Positions 40,769 to 47,997 of a stretch of 64,000 nucleotides of DNA are shown piece by piece. How positions within the stretch are numbered: the first letter of the stretch is position 1; each line of letters opens with the position of its first letter. This stretch comes from Paenibacillus swuensis (lineage in GTDB: Bacteria; Bacillota; Bacilli; Paenibacillales; DY6). The notes beneath the pieces are model-generated. The model saw nothing but the letters and a program-made list of their open reading frames with translations, had not been told where the DNA came from and did not search any database. The translations under genes were made by a program, and so were the position numbers. The DNA is taken from NCBI RefSeq assembly GCF_001644605.1, contig NZ_CP011388.1, positions 892,501 to 956,500 on the forward strand, in the 5' to 3' direction.

Positions 40769-42289
40769 TTACAGCCCGGTGTTCGCTTTCACCGTCACCT
40801 CGGTGTAGCGCTTGAAATCCGGCCGCGACGTCAGCAGCGTGCCGATGATCGCGCCGAGAAAGCCCAGCGGAATCGAGATGATGCCCGGGTTCGTCAGCGG
40901 GAACAACGCCTCGCCGACGAAGATGGCCTTGCCTTCAGGCCCCCACACACTGGGGCTCAAGGCCACCAGCAGCAGCGCGCTCAGCAAGCCCGTGAACATG
41001 CCCGTGATGGCGCCGGCGGTATTAAACCGCCGCCAGAAGATGGTGAACAGCAACACGGGCAGGTTCGCGCTTGCGGCTACCGCGAAAGCTAACGAGACCA
41101 GGAACGCCACATTCATCTTCAGCGCGAACAGCGACAGCACGATGGACAAGGCCGATACGGCCACGGACGCCCAGCGCGCCGCGTTCAGCTGCTCCTTCTC
41201 GGTCGCCTGTCCCTTGCGGACAATGTGACCGTAGAAGTCATGCGCGAACGCCGAGGCGGCCGAGAGCACCAGCCCCGTGACCACCGCCAGGATGGTCGCG
41301 AACGCCACGGCGGAGATAAAGGCGAACAGGAAGTCGCCGCCCAGCGCTTGCGCCAGCAGAGGCGCGGCCAGGTTGCCGCCTTTATCCTGCGCGATAATCG
41401 CGTCAGCGCCTACGAAAGCGGCGGCGCCAAACCCGAGGAATATCGTCATAATATAGAAGATGCCGATGATCCAGGTCGCATAGACGACGGAGGAGCGTGC
41501 CGTCCGAGCGTCTTTAACCGTGAAGAAGCGAATCAGAATATGCGGCAACCCGGCCGTACCCAGCACCAGCGCGAGATTCAGCGACAGCGTATCCAACGGC
41601 ACCTTGTACTTGTTGCCCGGGTTCAGGAACGCATCCCCCAGCGGCGTCGCCGTCTTCATGTGCATGAACATGTTATATAAGGAGAAATCAAACTTAGCGA
41701 ATACAATCATGGAGATAATGAACGTTCCGACCATGAGCAGCACGGCTTTCGTAATCTGTACCCAAGAGGTTGCCGTCATCCCGCCGAACACCACATACAC
41801 CGTCATCAGCACGCCCACAATCACGATCGAGGTATACGCATCCAGCCCGAGCAGCAGCTTGATCAGCGAGCCCGCGCCCACCAGCTGCGCGATCATGTAG
41901 AACGTGGAAATCGTTATCGTATTTAAAGCCGCAACCCCGCGAATCTTCTTCTCGTCAAAACGCGCCGCGATCATATCCGCCATCGTATATTTCCCGAGGT
42001 TTCGCAGAGGCTCCGCAATCAGATACAGCACCACGAGATACGCCACCAGAAATCCGATGCTATAGAAGAATCCGTCGAAGCCGGCCAGTGCAATCGAGCC
42101 CGCAATCCCCAGGAACGACGCCGCGGACATGTAGTCTCCGGCAATCGCCAGCCCGTTCTGCCAGCCTGTCAAACCCCCGCCGCCGGTGTAGAATTCACTG
42201 GTGCTGTTGGTTTTTTTGGAAGCGAAATAGGTAATCACCAGCGTCATAGCCACAATCGCCAGAAAGAGCGTAAAAGCGGTCATATTCAT
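40769..42289 (-). CDS. ActP-like sodium:solute symporter (acetate permease family)
   Basis: A 506-residue sodium:solute symporter (SSS) with about 13 helices. SSS-family marks include STSEFYTGGGGLTGWQNGLAIAGDYMSAASFLGIAG near residue 30 and GGMTATSWVQITKAVLLMVGTFIIS near 170, with GLPHILIRFFTVKDARTARSSV near 250. Pairing with a DUF485 gene (overlap of 4 bases) is typical of the ActP/MctC group, which moves acetate, pyruvate or other short acids with Na+. The exact solute is not shown. High G+C, normal for the core chromosome here. Confidence 0.92.
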   Translation of the reverse strand: MNMTAFTLFLAIVAMTLVITYFASKKTNSTSEFYTGGGGLTGWQNGLAIAGDYMSAASFLGIAGSIALAGFDGFFYSIGFLVAYLVVLYLIAEPLRNLGKYTMADMIAARFDEKKIRGVAALNTITISTFYMIAQLVGAGSLIKLLLGLDAYTSIVIVGVLMTVYVVFGGMTATSWVQITKAVLLMVGTFIISMIVFAKFDFSLYNMFMHMKTATPLGDAFLNPGNKYKVPLDTLSLNLALVLGTAGLPHILIRFFTVKDARTARSSVVYATWIIGIFYIMTIFLGFGAAAFVGADAIIAQDKGGNLAAPLLAQALGGDFLFAFISAVAFATILAVVTGLVLSAASAFAHDFYGHIVRKGQATEKEQLNAARWASVAVSALSIVLSLFALKMNVAFLVSLAFAVAASANLPVLLFTIFWRRFNTAGAITGMFTGLLSALLLVALSPSVWGPEGKAIFVGEALFPLTNPGIISIPLGFLGAIIGTLLTSRPDFKRYTEVTVKANTGL

Positions 42290-42597
42290 GCCTCTTCCCT
42301 CCCCGCTTGCTCCCTGATGCGTTTAATATCCCGGTCCCAATCCCTCGACTTTCGCGAATACATCACACACAGCGTCCACGTCATCACAAACTGCCCGAAT
42401 GCAAACACCCAAGCCCATGAAATAGGCCCCAGCGCCGGCTTGTTCAGCACATCGGTGTAAGAAGTGAGAACCGGCAGCATGAAGTAGAATACCAGGAAAA
42501 ACAAAGTCAGCGGCAACAGAAAGCGTTTCTTCTTGTGCATGAGGTGCCGAAAGCTTTTGGACTTATAGATCTGAGCGTAATTAGGCTTCGATTCCAT
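42286..42597 (-). CDS. DUF485-domain membrane protein, symporter partner
   Basis: 103 residues from ATG 42597 (GAGGGGG 7 bases before; the frame extends nine codons further without a ribosome site). Two membrane helices: LLPLTLFFLVFYFMLPVL and WAWVFAFGQFVMTWTLCVMYS; the DUF485 signature includes SFRHLMHKKKRFLLPLTLFFLVFY and ISWAWVFAFGQF. DUF485 proteins are encoded just ahead of acetate-type symporters and are thought to assist them. Its stop overlaps the symporter ATG. Confidence 0.92.
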   Translation of the reverse strand: MESKPNYAQIYKSKSFRHLMHKKKRFLLPLTLFFLVFYFMLPVLTSYTDVLNKPALGPISWAWVFAFGQFVMTWTLCVMYSRKSRDWDRDIKRIREQAGREEA

Positions 42598-42631
42598 GGA
42601 TGTCCCCCTCTTTCTGAATGGCAATCCTGTA

Positions 42632-42647
42632 ATGTAAGCGCTTTATA
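42632..42647. promoter_or_regulatory. cre-like site upstream of the symporter operon
   Basis: ATGTAAGCGCTTTATA keeps the central AARCGYTT block of CcpA sites but differs at the last fixed CA. It lies about 35 bases before the DUF485 start. Acetate uptake is often repressed by CcpA, but this match is moderate. Confidence 0.4.
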
Positions 42648-42792
42648 AATAATATACACGATTTTCCAACGTTAGAATAGTGGGTTTGATGAAATCTTTT
42701 TTCGGCTGGCAAAAGGGTTCTTTCAGGACATATTCAACTCCCGTCAAAAGAGGTATATTTGTATATAGAACGGGAAGTTAGGAGCAAACGCC

Positions 42793-43248
42793 ATGAAACG
42801 GAAGCGCGCAAGCTGGATGGCCCTCCTGTCCCTGTGCTGCTGGTTGAGCTGGACAAGCTCCGCGCAGGCGAATTGGCTGGACCGGATCAAGGACATTTAC
42901 AATACGCCTGAGAAAGTGGATCAGGTGCTGAAGGAATATGAAGCCACGAAGGAGCAATTGGAAGCACAGCGGCTGCGGATGGAAGAGGCGGAATCCAGAC
43001 AACAGGAGCTTGTACGGCGGAATGAAGAGTTATTGCGGCAAAATGCCCTGTTACAGCAGCAGATGGAAGCGCTGAAACGAAGCCAGGATGAACGCGCCGC
43101 GCGGACGCGGCAAGGGGTGTGGACCGTGATGACGGCGGCGCTGCTGGCGTTGGGCTACATGCTGTCGGTGCGGATCTGGCGGTATGTCGTTTGGCGTAGG
43201 CAAGGCCGTCCGGTGAACCCGGATGAGGAGGCTGGTCATGAGAATTGA
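42793..43248 (+). CDS. Exported coiled-coil membrane protein
   Basis: A 151-residue protein with a signal peptide (residues 1-26, ending SSAQANW), a long polar helix predicted to form a coiled coil (residues 40-100: LKEYEATKEQLEAQRLRMEEAESRQQELVRRNEELLRQ...) and a membrane helix near residue 113-131 (TVMTAALLALGYMLSVRIWRY). No family recognised. The stop codon overlaps the next gene's start region by 11 bases, so the two are translated together; the pair probably functions at the membrane. AGGAG before the ATG. Confidence 0.72.
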   Translation: MKRKRASWMALLSLCCWLSWTSSAQANWLDRIKDIYNTPEKVDQVLKEYEATKEQLEAQRLRMEEAESRQQELVRRNEELLRQNALLQQQMEALKRSQDERAARTRQGVWTVMTAALLALGYMLSVRIWRYVVWRRQGRPVNPDEEAGHEN

Positions 43249-43927
43249 AGCGCCGGCGCCGGTCGGGCATATCCGGATCGCGTTGGAATCCGCGGAGGCG
43301 CTGCAGGTGTTGCATCCGAAGGCGATCGTAGCCTTTCAGGGCTCGCCTCAGCTGCGTGAGGACAAGTTCATGGATCTCGCCAAAGTGTACCACAAGCGCA
43401 AATGGATTCGCGCCCGCTTACGGGGACCTTGCGAGTTCATCCTTGCCCTCCCGCCGGGCTGCTCTTACAGTATGGTACCTGTCGAGGCGGACAGCAACTT
43501 GATGTTTGATTTCCGGCATGTGCTGTTCTTTACAGACGGCATGGGCTTGCGCAACAAGGTGCAGAAGATCCGTAACGCCTGGATCACCCGGGAATGGGTG
43601 CGCATGAAGTTCAGCGGTCCGGGTTCGCTCGGGCTGGTCACCGTCGGTGAACTGGCCACGGTGCAGCTGCGGGTAGATGAGCCCCTGTTCGTGGAAGCCG
43701 GATCGCTGGTTGCTTACCCGGAGGATGCGCGCATCGAGCTCTCTGTCTACGGTAATCCGCTGGCGAGTCAGCATATGAGCGTGCAATGGAAGATTACCGG
43801 CACAGGTCCGGTCCTGATCCAGACGGGGTCAACGGACACCGGTCTGATCGAGCATCTGCACAAAGACGGCTTGGTGAAGCGCGTGTTGCGGGAGTTGCTG
43901 CCTTTTGGAAGTGTGTATGTAAGATGA
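43238..43927 (+). CDS. AIM24-like protein
   Basis: About 229 residues from ATG 43238 (GAGGAGG 6 bases before). The beta-rich fold resembles AIM24/DUF124 tryptophan-RNA-binding-like proteins: the segment LQVLHPKAIVAFQGSPQLREDKFMDLAKVYHKRKWIRARLRGPCEFILALPPG, and GPGSLGLVTVGELATVQLRVDEPLFVEAGSLVAYPEDARIEL with the usual GxLVAY core. The family has no settled role. It follows the coiled-coil gene with overlapping frames. Cytoplasmic or peripheral membrane location cannot be decided. Confidence 0.72.
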   Translation: MRIEAPAPVGHIRIALESAEALQVLHPKAIVAFQGSPQLREDKFMDLAKVYHKRKWIRARLRGPCEFILALPPGCSYSMVPVEADSNLMFDFRHVLFFTDGMGLRNKVQKIRNAWITREWVRMKFSGPGSLGLVTVGELATVQLRVDEPLFVEAGSLVAYPEDARIELSVYGNPLASQHMSVQWKITGTGPVLIQTGSTDTGLIEHLHKDGLVKRVLRELLPFGSVYVR

Positions 43928-43975
43928 TGTGCGGTAATGTGATAACGATAGTTGATTATAAGGAGATGGATTTCG

Positions 43976-45679
43976 ATGACGAGCCCAGTAAGGACCCCTT
44001 CTTTCCGCCAGAGACAAGAGCAAGTAATCGCGCTTATAGCCGAGGAAGCTTACAGGTTGCCTTTACAGGACAGCGGCTTGTGGTTTCATGATGATCTTCG
44101 CAACAATTTCTACTACGCGTCTTATTTGTACGCCTGTGCGGCGGATGTTCCTTACGAGACAAGCTTGAACAGCGATTTGGCTAAAGAGTTGGCCTCTGGC
44201 GTGCTGTTACAGGTGCTGTCACTGCAAGACCGCAATCCCGAAAGCGCGACTTACGGACATTGGCCGCTTTCCCTGGCGCCAATCCCGCAGGAGGCCGATC
44301 CGAACCGGATGACCGTGGAGATATTGGGCTGTATGCTTGCTCTGTTTCACCATCAGTATTCATCCTCCCTCTCCGAGCCCTTACATACCGCTGTCGACCA
44401 GGCTTTATTTCATGCTTACCAATCCGGATATTTTGAGGAGCCATTACATCAATACAATCATCACGTGGCCAAAAACACCGCCGCCTGTCTCATCTACGGC
44501 ACGATTCAGGACGATGTCGCTTTGCTGGAGAAGGGTCGGCTGCGGCTTGAGGCAACGCTTCACCGATTACGCGATGAAGGCATGAGCGAGTACAGCAGCT
44601 TGCCGTGGTTGTGGCATTGGATTCAGGCGTTCACGGCCGCTTGGGACATCGTTAGGGATGGTTCCGTAAAGGAAACGTTATCGGAGTTGCTGGAGCTGTT
44701 GTGGTATGAGCGAGCATTATTTTATCTGCAAGGCGCCTGGGTCGGACCGCATTCCCGCTCTCTGCCGCATGATGTGCCGGGGGATGGGAATGTGGCTTTT
44801 GACTACATACATTTCGGGAATTTCACGCTTCCGAATCAGCTTCCCCGTGTAGAGTATGCCGGATTTCTAAATTATGAAGTTTCGAAGGCGGTTTGTAAGC
44901 AAGCTTTGGAGCAGGCAGAGCCGTTAGAGATCAAGCGGGCGTATCCGGGAAATCGGGGCGGTGAAGGGGTTCTTTTGCACAATTATACGTATCGGACTGG
45001 GGCTTACGCGCTTGGCGGGATGTGGGAGCGGAGCGAGGAGTTCGCGAATGAGCAGCATCGGTGGGATTTGACCTTGCCGGTTCAGTCGGGCAGCATTAAC
45101 CAAGCGTTCTTCTATCACCCCGCAGAAGGATGCGCTCCCAGCGATCATCGCCATCAGAGTTCCGTGGAGGAAATTCTGCTCTATCAGAACACCGTGATGA
45201 CCCTCTATCCTATGTCCGGTGAAGATGGGGCGAACAAGGAACAGCAAGAGATCATCGGCGTGTTGCCGAAAGGCGAATGGCGCAGGGAAGCTCTGGCTTT
45301 ATACGGTCGTGTTGGTCGCGAGGGCGAGGTTTGGGTGGCTGTTCAATTGCTTCAACCTTATGAGGTGGAAGAGAATTCGGATCATCTGGTTGTACGAAGC
45401 CGCGGGCCGTTGAACGGGGTCGTGATGGATGTGATGAGCAAGGACGAGGTCCTTCATGAAGGGATTACTTCAATGGACGATTTCTTCACAGACAGTCAGG
45501 CTCGAACGCCGATTTATGACGAGGCTGACCGTTCGCTGTCGTATACCGCGCGCTCAGGAAGGCTGCTGTGTCTGCGGCTCGATGATGAAGGCAGCACAGC
45601 CTATGTGGACGGGCAAAAGGTTTCATTCGACGATTACCGGCGGGGCTTATCCGTCCTGCGCAGCACTGCCGGCGCGTGA
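43976..45679 (+). CDS. Hypothetical protein, heparinase/toroid-like
   Basis: About 567 residues from ATG 43976 (AAGGAG 10 bases before). The first two thirds are helical with repeated Trp/His-rich helices (GLWFHDDLRNNFYYASYLYACAAD, YFEEPLHQYNHHVAKNTAACLIYG, SSLPWLWHWIQAFTAAWDI), suggesting an (alpha/alpha) toroid like heparinase II/III or other polysaccharide lyases. The last third is beta-rich. No signal peptide is visible, so it would act in the cytoplasm. The heparinase catalytic set is not clear to me. It is convergent with an AraC-type gene, overlapping by 46 bases at the 3' end. Substrate and family remain open. Confidence 0.6.
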   Translation: MTSPVRTPSFRQRQEQVIALIAEEAYRLPLQDSGLWFHDDLRNNFYYASYLYACAADVPYETSLNSDLAKELASGVLLQVLSLQDRNPESATYGHWPLSLAPIPQEADPNRMTVEILGCMLALFHHQYSSSLSEPLHTAVDQALFHAYQSGYFEEPLHQYNHHVAKNTAACLIYGTIQDDVALLEKGRLRLEATLHRLRDEGMSEYSSLPWLWHWIQAFTAAWDIVRDGSVKETLSELLELLWYERALFYLQGAWVGPHSRSLPHDVPGDGNVAFDYIHFGNFTLPNQLPRVEYAGFLNYEVSKAVCKQALEQAEPLEIKRAYPGNRGGEGVLLHNYTYRTGAYALGGMWERSEEFANEQHRWDLTLPVQSGSINQAFFYHPAEGCAPSDHRHQSSVEEILLYQNTVMTLYPMSGEDGANKEQQEIIGVLPKGEWRREALALYGRVGREGEVWVAVQLLQPYEVEENSDHLVVRSRGPLNGVVMDVMSKDEVLHEGITSMDDFFTDSQARTPIYDEADRSLSYTARSGRLLCLRLDDEGSTAYVDGQKVSFDDYRRGLSVLRSTAGA

Positions 45680-46482
45680 CCTGTCCACCGCCGAAACTGA
45701 CGGCTGAAGGAGGAGGCGCAGGAGAAACCCAGACGTTCCCCGATCGACTCCAGCGAGTCGTCTGAGCGAAGGATTAATTCCTTCGCTTTTTTCAATTTCA
45801 TCAGGCTTAAATAGCGGTGAGGCGCAATGCCGTACACTTTAAGAAAGATAGCTGTGCAATGATTCCGGGAGATATAAAGCCGCTTGGCGATGCTTTCGAT
45901 TGTCTCCGAAGTGAATACCGCCTCCGTGAGGAGCTTCTCAATGGTGTGCGCAAGCTCTGTGTCCTTGCGGGACGCGCCCGAAAGCTCGGGCCCGGGCTCC
46001 GCCTTCTCCAGCACCAGCAGCAATTCAGCAACCAGCGTTGTAATTACACTCTGGATGCGCAGCTTACGGACATTGAGGTTGGTGTCCGCCTCTTCCCCGT
46101 CCTCCAACACCCTTCTCAGCTCCGTCAGTTGCGCGGCCATGCCCGTATCCCCGTCCGGAAAACACCAATAGGAGCATCGGCTCAAAGCACTCTTCATTCC
46201 CTCATCTTCCATGTCAAAATGCACAGTGAAATACGTAAACACCGAATCCGGCTCTGTCATGGTGCTGTGCATCACCCCGCGATTCAGATAGAGCCAGTCT
46301 CCCTCGGACAAGCTTACGGAGTTGCCGTTAATCCATTCCGTTGCCCGCCCCTCCAAGCAGTAAAGGAGTTCATATGTCGGATGCTGATGCTTGTGATAAG
46401 ACCATTCCGCGGGAGCATATGCGATGTGACCGCCTGAAAGGCGAAGGGATCCGCTCATCTGCGGAATCGGCAATTGTTTCAT
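45634..46482 (-). CDS. AraC-family regulator with cupin sensor domain
   Basis: A 282-residue AraC regulator. The N-terminal cupin (residues 15-95: YHKHQHPTYELLYCLEGRATEWINGNSVSLSEGDWLYLNRG) is the sugar-sensing type, and the C-terminal domain (about 175-275) contains two helix-turn-helices: TIESIAKRLYISRNHCTAIFLKVYGIAPHRYLSLMKL and SLESIGERLGFSCASSFSRQFRRWTGHAP. It is divergent from the phytanoyl-CoA-dioxygenase-like gene 125 bases away, and convergent with the toroid-like gene. It probably regulates one or both. GGAGGGGG ribosome site. Confidence 0.9.
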   Translation of the reverse strand: MKQLPIPQMSGSLRLSGGHIAYAPAEWSYHKHQHPTYELLYCLEGRATEWINGNSVSLSEGDWLYLNRGVMHSTMTEPDSVFTYFTVHFDMEDEGMKSALSRCSYWCFPDGDTGMAAQLTELRRVLEDGEEADTNLNVRKLRIQSVITTLVAELLLVLEKAEPGPELSGASRKDTELAHTIEKLLTEAVFTSETIESIAKRLYISRNHCTAIFLKVYGIAPHRYLSLMKLKKAKELILRSDDSLESIGERLGFSCASSFSRQFRRWTGHAPAVLRRTDKPRR

Positions 46483-46607
46483 ATCTGTACCCCCTCCTGT
46501 GCAAAAGGTTAAATTTTATGACCATTTCGCCATGTTCGGCCCTAATTCCTTCTGGTAGTCTCAAGGTATGGAACAGAATTATTTTGGGATAAGGGAGATG
46601 GATTAAG

Positions 46608-47462
46608 ATGTTACATGTGTTAGAGCCGTCACAAACCGCATTCTATAAGGAGCAGCAATATATTCACGCCCAGGGCGTCATTCCCGGTGAGCTGCTGGAG
46701 CTGGGACGTTCCATCATCATCCGGTGGGTGGACGAAACCGTTAACGAATGGTTGGAGAAAGGCCTCATTACCGATCCGCGGACAGATCTCGGCTTCGAGA
46801 AGCGGTTGGTTCAGCTTTGGAATGATGCCGGAAAGCCGGCGTATCACCGCAGTCCGCGCCGGGATCTCGTAGGCGAAGAAATGTATAACTTCTTGCGTCA
46901 CCCGAAGCTGCTCGATTTAGCGGCGGACCTTCTGGGAACGGATGAATTGTCGGTGCACGGCATCTTCAACGCCAGACCCAAGCTGCCGGATCAGAAGTGG
47001 ACGGATACGCCGTGGCATCAAGATGCCCAGTACTACCGGGATGCGGAGAATGTTCATGTGGCGTCCATCTGGATTCCGTTGCAAAAAGTGACCGAATTCA
47101 ACAGCTGTCTGCAGGTCGCGCCGGGCTTCTTTACCAACACCTTGCTGGAAGGTCATACCGATGAGGAAACGCATTTCATCGGACTCAGCAAGGAAGATGC
47201 CAGCCAGTTGGAAGGTCTCTCCGTGGAGATGGAGCCGGGAGACGCGCTTTGCTTCACGCAATTGCTGCCGCACCGGGCTGTGTCGAATCGTTCGGACGCT
47301 GTGCGCTGGTCTTTGGATCTACGCTACGAGGCGACGCCGACCGCTACGGAAGCAGGCAAGGCGCAAGGCTTTGTGGCGCGAAGTTTGGCGAATCCGGATT
47401 CCGTTGATTCTCTGGAGACGTGGCTTTCCAAGTGGGAAGGCATTCCGCGCGGAAGCTATTAA
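46608..47462 (+). CDS. Phytanoyl-CoA dioxygenase-family oxygenase
   Basis: A 284-residue Fe(II)/2-oxoglutarate oxygenase of the PhyH family. The facial triad is visible: HxD in TPWHQDAQYYRD (about residue 137) and the distal His in LLPHRAVSNRS (about 224), with the 2-oxoglutarate Arg in VRWSLDLRYE (about 240). These enzymes hydroxylate lipid, amino acid or osmolyte-type substrates; nothing here fixes the substrate. Divergent from an AraC regulator, which likely controls it. GGGAGATGG ribosome site. No operon partner downstream, only the 46-bp repeat array. Confidence 0.9.
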   Translation: MLHVLEPSQTAFYKEQQYIHAQGVIPGELLELGRSIIIRWVDETVNEWLEKGLITDPRTDLGFEKRLVQLWNDAGKPAYHRSPRRDLVGEEMYNFLRHPKLLDLAADLLGTDELSVHGIFNARPKLPDQKWTDTPWHQDAQYYRDAENVHVASIWIPLQKVTEFNSCLQVAPGFFTNTLLEGHTDEETHFIGLSKEDASQLEGLSVEMEPGDALCFTQLLPHRAVSNRSDAVRWSLDLRYEATPTATEAGKAQGFVARSLANPDSVDSLETWLSKWEGIPRGSY

Positions 47463-47572
47463 TCAGGATGGGCGACCGTGTTTTTGCCTCTGTTAAAAAC
47501 TAAAGAGTTCGCGCGTAAGACTGGATTTTTTTGCTTGCTCAACTGCCAAGTATGAATGCATTTCAGCGCCGA

Positions 47573-47589
47573 TGCTGGGTTATCCCGAA
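47573..47589 (-). repeat. Single inverted copy of the 46-bp array core
   Basis: TGCTGGGTTATCCCGAA is the exact reverse complement of the core TTCGGGATAACCCAGCA found in the four-copy array 120-300 bases downstream. It could pair with any array unit to make a long-range hairpin. Confidence 0.85.
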
Positions 47590-47696
47590 GAATCAGGTAA
47601 AATAATATCCGTTATTTTCAAAAAAACATACAATTTCATATTTCCTTCTCTAAACTCATTAACCCTCATTTTTCAACTATCACTTCATTGCCTTCT

Positions 47697-47878
47697 TTTA
47701 TCACAACACTGAGCGTTCGGGATAACCCAGCATTCCAGTTCTTCTATCACACCACTGAGCGTTCGGGATAACCCAGCATTCCAGTTCTTTGATCACACCT
47801 CTGAGCGTTCGGGATAACCCAGCATTCCAGTTCTTCTATCACACCACTGAGCCTTCGGGATAACCCAGCATTCCAGAT
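47697..47878. repeat. Four-copy tandem repeat, period 46 bp
   Basis: CTGAG (or its equivalent) occurs at 47709, 47755, 47801 and 47847, spaced exactly 46 bases. Each unit reads CTGAGCGTTCGGGATAACC then CAGCATTCCAGTTCTTCTATCACACCA with only a few differences; the last unit is cut off after CCAG. The core CTGAG-N5-GGGATA-WCC is shared with the dispersed CTGAG-TCAAY-GGGATA-TCC element elsewhere in the window. The array sits in the 535-base gap between the oxygenase and DinG-like genes. Units are near-identical throughout, unlike CRISPR. Confidence 0.9.
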
Positions 47879-47944
47879 TAATAAGTATCACGAACACCCC
47901 TAAAGAAGGGTAAGCCCTAGTTATCACCTATATTTTATATATTA

Positions 47945-47981
47945 AAGAAAGTCCCTGATGCTGAATCGCATCAGGGACTTT
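47945..47981 (-). terminator. Hairpin terminator of the DinG-like gene
   Basis: AAAGTCCCTGATGC and GCATCAGGGACTTT pair perfectly; on the minus strand the stem is followed by CTTTAATAT. It lies 17 bases past the helicase stop. Confidence 0.85.
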
Positions 47982-47997
47982 CTTGTAGATTAAACGG

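Noticed and set aside
47697-47878. 46-bp array considered as a CRISPR
   Set aside because: The whole unit repeats with almost no variation, so there are no unique spacers, and there are no cas genes near.
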